64,000 nt of DNA from Labia minor (GCA_963082975.1 OY720344.1:64632546-64696545), one strand, 5' to 3'; positions 1 to 12,729 are shown, counted from the stretch's first letter. A program made the numbers and translations. Notes: generated by a model not told the origin, from the sequence alone.

Positions 1-677
1 AAAATAATTATTTACACGTTTTATTCTAAAGGCAGAAATAAGAAAAGATATAATATTTAAAAAAAAATAATGGGGGAATGTGATTTGTGCTTTAGACAAG
101 ACTTGTGAATATCTTATATGCGAAAAATAAAAAATTAAAGCCCTGAAGAGGGTCCTTATGCGGGATCGAAACGTCGATACATTGATTAGAAAAAGAAATG
201 GAGAACTTCATATCTGTTTATTCTGTTTGTTCTACTGACCATTCATTACACCCATAATATTAAATATCTCATTATTTTAATAATAAAATGCTCATTCACA
301 AGTCGGTCAACGACTATGATATCCGTATATGTATGTAATAGTTCGAATGAATGAATTAAATATGATTCAATAAAAATTGGATAATTCGTTTCTATCGTTT
401 GGTTCCGATAATCGGAGCTTATATAGGATTGAGGTAATATTTAAAATAAACGGCAGAGTTAAAAAAGTTTGGCACCTTCCACCTTGCTAGTTTGCCAATT
501 GATGTGATTTATAATATAAAATTCCCCAATTACTTTAACCACAAAAAAAAGCTCTTGAGAAATATAACGTTTGATTTATCCCAAAATCTCATATATTTTT
601 TATGGATTTTTTTATAGCGAGTCTTTCCATTTCTTTTCGACTCCCATCCACCAATTTTTTAACTCCTCCATCTCATA

Positions 678-714
<37 letters not shown>

Positions 715-1624
715 CCCAAGAGAGGATTTTGTTTCAGTGCCAAATGAGAGCGCAATAAGCCTAGCGGCTGTGATTAAAAGTAGAATGTTTCTAATCTTTT
801 TTTAAGGTCCAAGTATAAACCAATGTTTGCCAGTTATTAAAAAAAATAAAATAATAATCTCCACTCTTTAATATTTTTTATATGGATTGAATTATTTGAA
901 AGAAAAATTAATTAATACAAGAAAAATTCAAATTAAGATTGTTTTATATAAATAAAATGGTTATCGGATTACTAATGAATATGAATTTCATCAGGTGAAT
1001 TATTCTTTGGAATCAGTGTTGTTTTCATTCAAATATTCTTTCCAAATAAAATTGAAATTTGGTAATATTTAGGAAGGTACTTATATCGAAATTCGTTGTT
1101 TTAGTAGGATTTTTTTAATTGGATTGTAAAAAATATATAAAATTTCTTTAGGAAATGAGAATTGATTCAGAGTTTTTTAAAATAAAATTCTGAGATGGAT
1201 GGATGGATAATTTAGGAAAATGACGATTAATATTATACATGAGGAATTGCACTTATATATATAATTTGAAAAGTATTATTTTCCTTAACAGGAAAGTTTA
1301 CTTCAAATTTCTTTTATATCTGAATTTTATTATTTTATTTTTTGTTTACTTTTAATATCATATGAACCTTGATATAACAAATCTAATAGGAATTAGAAAA
1401 AATCCTCTGCTCTTTTACTTGCTCAGTTATGGAAGCTATTTATCAAAGATTATTATAATACGGTAAATAATTAATTGAAATAAATTTAAATTATCTGAAT
1501 CTGTTCTTGTTCTTAGTTTGTTAGGATATGTTATATAAAGGTTATTATAGGATTATAAAAATGAGCTGTGGCGAGGTACAGAAACGACGACAATTTGAAA
1601 TAAATTAATTTCCAATCAACATTA
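1..1624. other. AT-rich flank without a recognised gene
   Basis: Low-complexity AT-rich sequence upstream of the first placed lipase exon. It holds a (TA)n tract at about 682-712 and a short GC-richer block at 141-180, discussed as a hammerhead-like or repeat-tail motif. Short open frames, such as the one over 602-805, are low-complexity and show no family resemblance. The missing first lipase exon could lie here or further upstream. Confidence 0.5.
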
Positions 1625-2827
1625 TATACAGTATCAAACAGATTAATTGAAACAAAAACATTTTCTTGCATTTTGCACTTTGTCGCCCTTGTTACTATTT
1701 GTAATGGCAATACTGTGGTTATTTTTATTTTTGACACAATCTAGCAAGCATTGCTCAGTGTGTATTTGAGTGATTTTTTCTTATTTTTTGGTATTTCAAA
1801 TAAAAGTTGTTAAATTTCAGCATTTTGCCCTTACCTACAAAGATGGATGTATCGATGATAAACGAGTAATAAACGAGTAATGATCGTGACAATGGCTAAG
1901 CATACCACAAAAACATTGCAGCAGAGGTTGGAGTAAGTTTGGCTACAGTCAATTGGATCTTCAATCGCCATAAGGAGTCAGAAAATATCTCAGTGAAGAG
2001 AAAGAGGAAATGTCGCGCAAAAAGAACGACAAATAAACGAGATGACCAGTGATTACTGAATTCTAGCCGAAATGATTGCTGTAAAACTGCAGTAGACCTT
2101 CCTCGATAATTGGCTGAAACTGGTGCCCACATAACTCCCATGATTGTTCGTCAAAGACATCTTGAAGCGAAAAGACCAGCAAGGAAACCTGACAAGAAAC
2201 ATCTTTTAACAATGACAATGAAAATCCAAAGACTTGCATGGGTCAAAAAATGTGAAAATTAGATGGCTGAAGATTGAAAAAGAGTCTTGATTTCTTATGA
2301 GGGCATGGCCAATAATTTCGGTTCATTCGAAGGGGAAAAGAAAAACTGAGCTGGTCACACGTCATCTAAATCACCAAAAACCCCCTTAAAAATGTTCTGG
2401 GGTGTTTCTAAAAGTATAGACTAGGGCCTGTTGTATGTATGACAAGTATGATGAATAGTGAAAAGTACCAGTCCATATTGGTAGAAAGAATGATAGCAAA
2501 ATTGTAAAAGCAGTGTCCAAATGGCGAGTGATTTTTCCAGCAGGACAATTTGCAAGAATTGATTGTCTACACACACATTCGATTGTACCACAATGGAAAC
2601 ATTAAAAACCTCAATTATCACTATATGGTTTTGAGATGAAAGGATGCTTACAATCAGCAAAAAACTTGTGGATACAATGCCAAAGAGGATCAAACTCTTA
2701 ATTGAGGCCAAGGGAGGCCACTTATAATATTAATAGTAATAATTTGTTTCTATTATTGAAATGAATGATAAAAAAGATTTTATACAAATTTTCATCTTGT
2801 TTCAATTAATCTGTTCGATATTGTATA
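1625..2827 (+). mobile_element. Tc1-like DNA transposon relic with TIRs
   Basis: Terminal inverted repeats of about 30 bp are visible: TATACAGTATCAAACAG at the left and its counterpart TATACAATATCGAACAG read backwards from 2827, both followed by ATTAATTGAAACAA. The ends lie at TA. Length of about 1.2 kb is normal for Tc1 elements. On the + strand, broken frames give IAAEVGVSLATVNWIF (helix-turn-helix), LLNSSRNDCCKTAVDLP, THITPMIVRQRHLEAKRPAR-like sequence, KRVLISYEG (first catalytic Asp area, altered), MFWGVSK, MMNSEKYQSILVERMI and FFQQDN (second catalytic Asp). Several stops and frameshifts make it inactive. The C-terminal catalytic Glu region is not clear. Confidence 0.85.
1905..2720 (+). 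pseudogene. Tc1 transposase pseudogene
   Basis: Fragments in all three + frames match the order of a Tc1-like transposase from the N-terminal helix-turn-helix to beyond FFQQDN. In-frame stops occur around 2054, 2108 and 2262. The WGVSK, MNSEKYQSIL and QQDN blocks are the best conserved. It encodes no functional protein now. Confidence 0.8.
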
Positions 2828-2976
2828 AAAAATATTTTTAAAACTTAAAATAAGTAAATTATATTATCTTGGTTTTTACTTTTAGTTTGATTACTCAATT
2901 ATTAATTACTACTATATTTTAAGTGAAAAATTTCCAATAATGAATATAAAATATGTATATAAATTTGTAAACTACC

Positions 2977-3232
2977 ACTTCGGGTTTCCGGATATACACC
3001 AAAAGTTGATGAAAAAATTCATGCTACTGATGTATTAAGTAAATATACCAAATTTTATCAAAATCCGTTGAGCCGTTCAAGCTATACACGTCTATACGGG
3101 CACACATGGACCGACAGACATCATGCTAAAAATACTTTTTTCTGTTAACAAAATGCATTCGTGGAGATATGTAAAAATCTCCTCATGTGAAATTTGGTGT
3201 GAAAACAATACCTTCCCTTCCTATCGTTCGTC
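2977..3232 (+). repeat. Dispersed repeat with LINE-tail-like sequence, copy 1
   Basis: Matches 18290-18540 closely: GGTTTCCGGATATACACCAA, a segment with TCAAAATCCGTTGAGCCG, then GACAGACATCATGCTAAAAA, and finally ATTCGTGGAGATATGTAAAA and GAAATTTGGTGTGAAAACAA. The phrase 'AAAATCCGTTGA...CAGACA' resembles the 3' ends of some RTE/CR1-type LINEs; that assignment is inference. No coding part is attached. Confidence 0.7.
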
Positions 3233-4213
3233 TTTAAAAATATTATACTGGAATAAATTATATTTTCTATTTATGTACATCAAAAATTGAAAATTTTACT
3301 GATGTTTTTAACAAATATAAAAGTATATTTTTCATTAATTTTTAAGGGGAATTTTAGGGAATTCTAAAAATTTGTTAATTCAAGGAAATTGTCAAATTGA
3401 GTTTCATTATATCAAATTTTCATTGTATACATACATATAACATATGAATTTAGAAAGGATCATGATGAAAAAACTTGTGGATATAGAAAAAATATTCAAA
3501 TTAAGAAGATTAACGATAGGATTTTTTGTTTATTTAAAGATTACATACGAATCAGTTACTTAAAATCAAAAAAATTTTCTTAAGCATTTTAATCAGGTCA
3601 GTAAAAATAAAATATTTTACTTTTCCTATATTATATAGTATATAAAGTGAATAATTTTATTTAAAAAAAATTATGAATAAATTCTTAAATGATTTTTATT
3701 CGTCATGTTGCCAAATTAAAGTCAAAAATGGTTTTTCTAGAAGCAAGAGTGAACATTCATAACCAGTGCAATTGCTCTAAAACTTCCGGTCCTGAGCTTC
3801 AATAGAGCTCCATTCATATATAATCTCCTTTTGCTTTGAAGAGAATCAACTGGGAAGGGAAGGGAATGGTGAAGAGTTAGAGGATATCATACAAAGGTCC
3901 GTCGCCTCTAAATTGGATACTTGAGAGGGGGGAGGGTTGTTAGTACTTGACTTGCTAGCCAAGCATGTCGCCGTGGTCACAGCCCCCAAATAGCCCGAGG
4001 TTCGGGACGCTGAATAACGTTAGCTTTTAGCTCAAGCTATCGCTATTGTCAAGTTATGGCCTTGGAAGTTTGCTTTAATGGCTCTGGCGACTCAAAGTAT
4101 CTTTTTAAACATCCCCAACCAACCCCTCAATCGTTTCTCTTCCAACCCAATCCACCCTTCATTCAATTATTAATTAGCGAAAATAATAAATCAAATTCAT
4201 TAAAGAAATATTA
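3233..4213. other. Noncoding; GC-richer island at about 3890-4110
   Basis: AT-rich except for a conspicuous less AT-rich block at 3890-4110 containing AGCCCCCAAATAGCCCGAGG and GAGGTTCGGGACGC. The latter loosely resembles a pol III B box, but no convincing tRNA fold is present and no long open frame or known motif is seen. It could be a decayed SINE or an untranslated exon. Confidence 0.4.
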
Positions 4214-4482
4214 ACTAAACTCATTTAAAGTAAATTGTTTTAAAGAAAAGAAAAAGGAATTATATAAGTATAAGATATATGATTAACTCCTTGAAATATT
4301 TTAATATAATATTTTTATATTTATTTTTGAAGCTAAATTATTTTTTAAACTCATTTAAAGTAAATCGTTTTAAAGTGTAAAAAAAGGAATTATATAAGAT
4401 ATATGATTAACTCGTTGAAATATTTTAATATAAATATTTTTATATTTATATTTATTTTTGAAGCTAAATTAATTTTTAAACT
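4214..4482. repeat. Tandem duplication, about 135-bp unit, two copies
   Basis: The unit beginning AAACTCATTTAAAGTAAAT is present at about 4216 and again at about 4349, each followed by GGAATTATATAAG, GATATATGATTAACTC, TTGAAATATTTTAATAT and GAAGCTAAATTA. The copies differ by few substitutions and small indels, so the duplication looks fairly recent. Confidence 0.85.
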
Positions 4483-5697
4483 TAAATCACCTTTTTTATT
4501 TGAATAAATTTGTCAGAAGTTGATTAAATTATATTAATCTATTAAATGATCATCCTAATGCATCAAAAGATTCTTCTTTAATCAGATCAAAATTTAATTT
4601 TCTTTGAGACAAACATTAACATTTAACACGATTCTATCAATTGTTTTGTTACATCTATATAAGCAAAGGTTCTATGGAACAAATATTTACTATTTTATAT
4701 AATGTTAATTAAAATTCTTTATTTAAAATAACAATTTAACAATTTTTTTTTTGATTTTCAATATATATATATATATATATATACAAGTTTTAAAGTTAAT
4801 AAATAGAATAGGAGGTGTAAAAATATCCGAAAACAGATAATGAAATGTGTGTGAAAAACCATTTGTCTAAGTCAAATGCTATCTTCTATCAAGTGGAATA
4901 CAAGGAATCAAACGATTACAATGATTACTGTGATCAGACAACGAAAAGAACAGTGATGAACTTGAAACTAATTAATTAAAATGTCATCTTGAATTGATTG
5001 GAGAATGAAATAAATATATAGACAGTGAGAGATGAAAGTAAAGAAGAAGGGAGAGGAAAGGAAAGAGGAGGAGTATGAGAGAGAGAGAAAGAGAGAGAAA
5101 GAAATAAAGTCAATTTGGAAAATGAAATATACTGTCAAGATAAATAAGAATGATGGAATAAGTGAAATATAACATGTATATATGTATATGTAAGTATAGA
5201 TTTTGTGTGTAGTAACTAATATATATTTATACTTACAAAGTAAGAAGGATATATTTGCACATGTATATACATACCTGAAACAAAAATAAATATAATTATT
5301 ATTAATAATTATAAAAAATAACAATAAAATATAATTAATGAAATAAGTTTTATTCTATCATTAAATATACTTACAAAAATTGTATATAAAATATTTTGTA
5401 AAATTCATTATTTATAATTTGATATAAACTGGAAAATAGTATTCAACATAAGTTAATGCTAATATAATATTTAAGAAGTTCATATTATTAAAATATAAAA
5501 AAAATAATATATTAAAGTATATTATATTATACTGTTATGTGTGAAATTTAATTATCTTATTACTATCACTACTATATATCGATCACGAAAATTTTCGATG
5601 TCGAGATTTTGATGTTTTTATACATTTTGAAGGCCCCTGAGTTAATTAAATTTAATTTAAATATAATATATGTTACAGAGTTATGTATTAATATAAA
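4483..5697. other. AT-rich noncoding with simple repeats
   Basis: Contains (TA)n at about 4760-4783 and a purine-rich GA tract at about 5037-5103. The minus-strand frame over 4968-5324 is the complement of the GA and TA tracts, so it is compositional. Nothing else recognised. Confidence 0.5.
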
Positions 5698-5886
5698 GAA
5701 AATTATTCATTAAAATAAATAAAATTATTCATTAAAAATAAATAAAATTATTCATTAAAATAAATAAAATTATTCATTAAAATAAATAAAATTATTCATT
5801 AAAATAAATAAAATAATTCATTAAAATAAATAAAATTATTCATTAAAATAAATAAAATTATTCATTAAAATAAATAAAATTATTAA
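5698..5886. repeat. 22-bp minisatellite, about 8 copies
   Basis: Head-to-tail copies of a 22-bp unit ATTCATTAAAATAAATAAAA plus TT, with only rare single-base differences and one one-base longer unit near 5737. No spacers lie between units, so this is a minisatellite, not a CRISPR. High uniformity suggests recent expansion or ongoing slippage. Confidence 0.93.
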
Positions 5887-8800
5887 ATAAATTTAAACAA
5901 AGCTTTATTTAAGTTTAATATAATATGACAAACTAATACAATTTAAAAATAGCTATAAAACATTTTCGCTATTTTTTTTTATTTAAAATTAGATGAAATC
6001 TTGTCTTGATAAAGCTTATTTTTATGGCCAACATAAAGCTGATAATTGTTCCTCTGTAGAAATATTTCGTCTTCAGAGTCGTTTTAATTTAAAATCATTT
6101 GGGTCAAAAATATGAAAACAAAATAAATACAATAATTACTCTCAATAATAAATAATAATAATAAATAAAAAATTCCTTTAGTTGTTTATTACTTAATTAA
6201 AGTAATAAATTAATAACACGTGTCAATAAACATCCAAATCGAATCATCACAATATAATTCAAGGTGGTTTTTGAAAAAATTCTATATATTTTTATGAATA
6301 TAATATTGTTATCATTAATATCATTATTAATATCATATACATTATATTTAGGTATATAATTTTATTAATATACAATTTCTATTTATTAATTTAATATTTA
6401 TTTAAAATCATAATTAAAGAATATCTTATTTCAATTAAAATATTCAATAAATATATGATCTAATATTAAATTAAATAAAATGAGATCTTTTAGAACAAAT
6501 TAAATAATTTAAATATTTAATTTTTAGACATATAATTAAAAATGTACATTATATTTTAATAATTTTATATGGGAATAGCTAGAATAAATATTAATATTTT
6601 TAAATTTATTGTCGAACAGGTATAGACAGAGTCTCCGAACTGGATAATCATTTCTGAATTTTTGTAAAAGAAAAATGAATTGATGATCAATCTATTGGTT
6701 ATGTTAAGTACAAATATAGGTATTTATAATATTAGAAAATTAGAATAAAGAATATTCATAAAAATCGGACAAGGTAATTTATTATTATATCCCAATATCT
6801 TCTGTCCATAAAGAATAATTATTTTAAAGAATCGAGCTGCAGCTGTTAATAATAATCAGTTATGTATTAATAATCATATTCAACAAATACATTGCAAAAT
6901 AAATATTTATAATCAAAAAACAAATTTGAAAATAAATATTATATAAATTTTATATTAACTTTAAAATTATTGATTGAATTGAATCTTAACTGGTTATGTT
7001 ATAAATATTTCAATATAAATAATAGGATTTAATGTTTTATTAATTAACTACCTTATAAATTTGGAGTATTTAATTTAATTTTAATCAAAATTCAATTGAA
7101 TAATTTTGTCTCAATTTGATGTTTCTTATTTGTTTGTTTCTTGGTTGATGAAATTATTCCTTTATGCACTACTCCCCCACACCTTCTTTGTATGCTTTTG
7201 TGTATGGTTAAATATTAGAATAACTTTAAAAAAAATTCTATAAAGTATTATTTTTTAAAATTACAACTGTAAAATTCTCCATTAGTTTGCTTAAATAATT
7301 TATTCGTGATTATTATTTTAACTAAATTTAATGAAATTATTTTATCTATATAATTAACATTCACATTCAAGTGATTAGAGCCATTTATTAATTACCATAT
7401 TAAGTTCATTGAGATCGCCTGGAATGTAGTCAACCAGCAATCAATTTCATTAGTTGAGCATGTAAACATTTTCTATTTTGTTATTACTTTATTAAATTTA
7501 TCCTTATTTTATATTTAATTAATAATAATAATAATTAATTTAATTAACTATTATTATTATATATTATTCACCAAAAAACAATGTTTGTAAAAACTTGAAG
7601 ACTGCGATTATCAAATAAAGTAATTTCCTCTTTCTCCAAAAATATATAAAGTAAAAAAGCCATTACATACTATTGTTTTTTAAAGTAAAGGTTAATGTAA
7701 AATGACAGATTACCTTCCAATTATGAAATTATTGATTAAAATAATTTTATTTATTTATATACTTTTTTATTATTATATAATATTTTTGTTTTCATTTCCA
7801 TATAAGTTTGATCTTTTTTTATTTAAAAAAAAAAATTGCTTTAAATCTTATCGTTTTAACAAATTTCCATTCTTAAGCTCAAAATACAAATACTTGATTT
7901 ATAAGTTAAAAAGTAGGCAAAGAATTAATTATCCTTTGGAAAATATATATGTAATTTAAAAGGCAACTGTCCCTTCATTTTGTTTTGAATCCTTATTGTA
8001 TATATAAAAAAATAAAGTAATTAAAAAGAAAAAAATTACATTTTTATTTTATTTTACACAAAGGAAAACATTATTGTATAGCTAATTAAAAATAAACCTT
8101 TCAAAGATTAAATTTCCACTTGAATTGATTAGTAAGAAGAAGCAAAAAAAAGGAACATTTTTTTCATCTCAAATTCTCTGACCTTGAAGAGAGCCGACTA
8201 AACAAGAATTTAACTTTAATTCCATCGACTTGTAATGAGTACACCTCCTCAAAGAAAAAGCTTGTCGAAACAAAATAAAAAAGATTGCCCCGCGTAAGCT
8301 AATAATTGTAATAAAAGTCGATGAACAAATTTACTAATGATATTTTTGTTTACTTTCATTTAAACATTTTTTGGTAAAAAGTTAAATATTAATTTTATAA
8401 TCTGTCATCTTGAAAAGTATTTGATTCTTAAATGATAAATTTCAATAAACACTGGTTTTAACAAGAAATTGTCTTTTTTCAATAAAAAGAAATTCTTCTT
8501 AATCCATCTTAATTCAACCTTTCTAAATTATGTATTAAAATTTTCTTCACTCTCTCTCATATCCAATAATAAGTAACTTTTGTTGATATCACTTCTTCCA
8601 CTAGGATGAAAATCGTAAAAGAAATGTTTTTTATAATAAAAATAATATATTTCCTTATATTATATATATTATAAATCATATTTATAATATCAATTCAAAT
8701 TTTAATGAAAAACGTTAAAAATATTATTTTTAAAATTTAATATTTAATTTTAGAAACAAATATGATTTTTTCAATTATTCATGATGATTTTCATTTATGG

Positions 8801-9312
8801 ATCGACGAAAAAGACGAAAAGATACGATGATCTGGATTTCTAACAGGAAAATAATTTATTAATAAAAATTGTATATTATATTAAAATTAAATTAATTAAA
8901 TTAAATTAAATTAAATTAAACACAAAAAGCGATCTGTCCCGATGACCTGCCATAATGAGATAATGTTAAGTAGATGGAAAAGTGAAGTAAAATGATCTAA
9001 TCATCACTACAGATTGTTAATACTAACATTCCCAAACCAATTTATATATTATTATATTATATATTCTATTTGACAATAGGACTTAGATTCCTGGATTCCT
9101 GTAAAGTATTTCTAACAAATTTATTTTCTAGATTTGAAAAAAAACTCAACACTTGAATTTTTTAAATTATTTTTAAATTTATTGAATAATATATATTATT
9201 CAATATATTTTAAATTTTAACATCATATCTATGAATATTTTAAATATTTTTATAATAAATTTTCCAAATTATGTTATAATAAAATAGTATTTTTTTAATA
9301 TTAAAATAAACT
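5887..9312. other. AT-rich noncoding stretch, nothing recognised
   Basis: About 3.4 kb of extremely AT-rich sequence with short runs of TTAAT/AATTA repeats. The open frame over 7702-7959 is hydrophobic and low-complexity and typical of chance frames here. No transposon ends, exon-like codon use or RNA gene seen. Confidence 0.5.
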
Positions 9313-10380
9313 TTTCTCAAATTTTGTTCTTTTCTTTATTCATTATTTATTAAAATATTTTAGATTTTAATGATAATTAATTGAAAAATATAACATTATA
9401 TCAATTTAGATTTATTGTAACTGTTATAGACTCCGGAAGCTTTTTTATAAAAGATTGCATCCTCTCATGCATACTTTTAATTAAATTCTCAATATCTTCT
9501 TGGAGAAATTTTTTCCATTCGTCAAGAAGTTTATTTATTAGATCGCCAAAGTTCTCAGGCATGCATTTTCTTATATGTCTGCCCAAAGTGTTCTATAAAT
9601 GTTCAATTGGATTGAGATCTGGTCTTCGTGCTTGCCAATCTAAGGCTCTTATTCCTACATCATTCATGTTCTTTTTGTTGACTGAGAGGTGCATTGTCCA
9701 GCATGAGAAGGAAATTGTTTAAAATAAAGGGTAATAAGGGACAATGATATTTTCCAGAGCCTCGACTAAGTACCGTGAAACTGTATATGCCCTTTCTTCA
9801 ATGAAAACAAGTTTTGTTCTACACTCTCTGCCGATTCCGCCCTAGACCATTACATGAACATCCATTAAATGGTGTTCTTGAAGAGAAATTGCTTGGGGAA
9901 TACTTGGATTCTGATCTTCTCCATATTCTTTCTCTTCCATCAAGGGATTTAAGGCTTAATCTAGACTTGCCAGTAAAAAGAACAACTGATGTTGACGAGT
10001 GAATTGAATGAGCGAAGATCAGTGTTCTGCCATAAGAAGGGTCAAGTTAGCCTGCACGAGCATATTTCGAGTTTCAACTACGGACCACGCAATATTTGAA
10101 ACTTCAAAAATTAATAATTATTGGTTGTTATTGATCTAATATGTCGTGATCAAGACCTTCTTCAATAAGAACCTTACACTTGGTCTTTGAGTTTTGAAAC
10201 ACTTTATATTTAGAACCCCGATTAGTGCAATTGCTCTAGCAACATCTTCAATGTTTAAAGGCATCTTTACATTTCTTTTAAAACAATATTTAATTAATAA
10301 ATAAAACGTGGAGATTAAAGAATGACGAGCTACAATATTGAATCATTTTATTAAAGAAAAGAACGAAATCTGAAAAAAAT
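9313..10380 (-). mobile_element. Tc1-like DNA transposon relic, minus strand
   Basis: Inverted ends TCTCAAATTTTGTTCTTTTC (left) and, read backwards from 10380, CAGATTTCGTTCTTTTCTTT. The element is about 1.07 kb. The enclosed minus-strand sequence encodes a Tc1-family transposase in order from the start near 10264 (MPLNIEDVARAIALI) to the C-terminus near 9401. It shares no close similarity with the Tc1 relic at 1625, so it is a different lineage. Confidence 0.82.
9386..10264 (-). pseudogene. Tc1 transposase pseudogene, minus strand
   Basis: Reading the minus strand: MPLNIEDVARAIALI (N-terminal helix), then KSLDGRERIWRRSESKYSP, ENIIVPYYPFI, LMLDNAPLS (second catalytic Asp in LDNA), LDWQARRPDLNPIEHL (third acidic residue, Glu in NPIEH), then a continuous C-terminal frame GRHIRKCMPENFGDLINKLL to 9401. 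At least two frameshifts and a stop right after NPIEHL break it. The DDE-type signature is largely readable, so the decay is moderate. Confidence 0.85.
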
Positions 10381-12474
10381 GTAATTTTCTTCTATTCGGG
10401 TGATGTTATTTAATTTTATTCATTTATTATTATAGAGCCGATTAAAATCTAAGCCTATGTTCATAAATGGATTTGGTAATAGTTTAACTATTTATTAACA
10501 TAATTTTATTCCAAATTAATCGTGTCATTATATATAAAATTTCTTGAAATTAATAATAAAAAATTAATTAATAAATTATGAGAATTGGAATGGGTATGCA
10601 ATTTTAAAAAGTTATCTTTTATTCAAATTTCTAATAGATGAGATTAAATCTATTTTCTCTATTTCTATGTATCTTCTGAAATATAATTTAGATTGGTTTA
10701 AATATTTTTCTCTAAAATTTCATTTGAAAAAATTCAAATTATAAATTCAATTGAAATAGTTTTTCCAAATCTTTTTAATTTATAATTACAAATCAATCAA
10801 ATTACACATCAGCCAACGCGTGTTATGAAAATGATAATGTCAAACGATATCAAGTAATTATTATTAGATATCGTCCCTATCGTTGCCTATAATAATTTAA
10901 TGTTTCAATCGTTACATTTTCATTAATATAAAATGTCGAAGAGATTTTAAAATACAATCATAAGTGAATGATTACTATAAATCACAATATTAAGTATACC
11001 TAATATAGATATTTACTAAAATGTTTGATAAAATTGAAGGCGGATATAAACCTGTGTATTTAATCAGATCAGGACTATACAATTATAATGATGATTGAAA
11101 TATCTGCGTCAAAGAATTCTTTTTTTCATTTGTGTTAATAAATGAATGATGATTCACAATGATAGACAGTTTATAATTGTATTTTAATATTTATTAAATA
11201 TTCAAATTGAATTTGAATTTACAATTAAATTAACACCTTATTTTATTTTAAAAATTTATTATCTAAAATTATTAATGAAAGCTTTTAAAAGTTTAAATTA
11301 TTCAAATTTTATATTTTAATGTAGATTTTTAGAATTTATAAAAGTTTATAAGAGTTTATAAAATTTATTTCATTCTACATATTTAAATAAGCATATATGG
11401 TATATCAATTCATTCAAACGTTTTTGACATCAGAAATCACATTTCTTCTCCACTTCTTATTCTCTCCTAATTTTTTAACATATATTTTTTATATATTTTT
11501 TTATATTTTTCTCAAATTATTAGTATCCTATCCAATTAGTTTCTGAATTCACTCATATTATAGGTTTTATTCATGAACTACCAAGTAATTTTTCGGAAAA
11601 CAAAATTCCTAACAATTTTTCTTTTTTTAAATTAGTTGTAAATTTTATCCAATTCGTTTTTATAATTGTAGCCATTTTTTATGATGCATAGAGGTCATGT
11701 AATTCTTCATAATGTAATTTTCGTCAACTTTTTCAAAATATATATATTTTCCTGAAATAAGTATAATCCAGTTCTATATAGTTGCGGGAATCAACTATTA
11801 GAAACATCTGAATGTCGAAATGGTTTAAAACAAGGAATAGCGTATTCATTCAATTTTTAGCTAGCATAATAAGATTAGATAGATATTGTTGGGGATATGT
11901 AGGGGTAAATTTTGAGGATTTGAATATAGGATGCAGTGGACTGTACCTTTAGGGTGAGATCTTGGTGTATGTAGTTTTTCACTTGTGTATCCTGGCGGTG
12001 CACCGGTGTTAAAGGGTAACGCATATATTTCAATGTTTAGGGTTTCACGTCTCGTGTTGAAGTAGTGTGAGTGTGAAGTTGAAGGTGGGGACATGGGGAC
12101 AGGAGAGGAAAACTTTGATCTGTCCGCCCCTCCCTATGGTCAGACATACAATTTAATCCAACAGATATAAAAATTGAAAAACAGGAAAGGACTTTTAAAC
12201 CATAGAGAGATAGTCATAATAATAGATAGAAAGATAGTCATAATAAAAAGTCTTGAAAAAATTTGAAACCTAAATATTATATCAATTTTTAAGAAAAAAA
12301 AATGTTATTCTTATTTTAATAAATAATGTATATAATTGCCTGGGTGTGTATTTTCCAAGAAAGATATTGCATGATCGAAATGCAACAAGAGTAAGTGAGG
12401 GTAGAGTGAAGTGGAGTGGAGTAGAGTAGTTGAGGGGCGCTTAATTTCTGTTTGATTATCTATTCTGTTTGTAG
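10381..12474. other. AT-rich noncoding; GC-richer block at about 11930-12140
   Basis: Mostly AT-rich. The block at 11930-12140 is less AT-rich (CCTGGCGGTGCACCGGTG, TGTCCGCCCCTCCCTATGG) and has a 77-codon minus-strand frame, but I recognise no domain. It may be a repeat relic or an unplaced untranslated exon. The last bases form the polypyrimidine and acceptor of lipase exon A. Confidence 0.4.
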
Positions 12475-12608
12475 AGAGAGCGGCGGAGATGAAGAGGAGA
12501 TCATTGATGGCCAACTCAGGGCTACTAAATTCAATCCGCGATTACCTACGAAAATCCTCATTCATGGCTACAGATCAACGAGAACTTCTCTCGATCTCAT
12601 CAAGGAAG
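12475..12608 (+). CDS. Lipase exon A (oxyanion-loop strand)
   Basis: Internal exon preceded by a tattctgtttgtag acceptor and followed by a GTAGGC donor at 12609. It encodes ESGGDEEEIIDGQLRATKFN followed by PRLPTKILIHGYRSTRTSLD and then LIKEG. The stretch FNPRLPTKILIHGY matches the family pattern F-N-P-x-L-P-T-K-x-x-I-H-G, the beta strand leading into the oxyanion hole. The exon begins at the third base of a codon and ends one base into a Glu codon, which exon 38901 completes. The acidic run before IIDG is longer than usual. Donor and acceptor are inferred from sequence alone. Confidence 0.85.
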
Positions 12609-12693
12609 GTAGGCCGTTTGTGCGAATAAATGGATCCTTTAACTTTGAAATTTCAATTTAGTTGTTTAATTTAAATTGAAAATTAACATTTAT

Positions 12694-12729
<36 letters not shown>

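Noticed and set aside
602-805. 67-codon open frame
   Set aside because: It runs through a (TA)n tract giving a Tyr-Ile repeat; not a credible gene.
4968-5324. 118-codon minus-strand open frame
   Set aside because: Composed almost wholly of Ser, Phe, Tyr and Ile from the complement of GA and TA tracts; a compositional artefact.
5698-5886. Regularly repeated unit that could suggest a CRISPR array
   Set aside because: Units are contiguous with no unique spacers, and the surroundings are animal intron and transposon sequence with no cas genes.
7702-7959. 85-codon hydrophobic open frame that could be a small membrane protein
   Set aside because: Low-complexity AT-rich sequence with Lys, Phe, Ile and Tyr only; no family motif and no exon-like codon use.
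11861-12094. 77-codon minus-strand frame in a less AT-rich block
   Set aside because: Pro- and Thr-rich but without any motif I can place; kept as an unexplained patch rather than a gene.
12452-12474. Start of lipase coding at a TTG codon upstream of exon A
   Set aside because: The sequence is a polypyrimidine tract and splice acceptor; the family also needs a signal peptide and N-terminal part from earlier exons.
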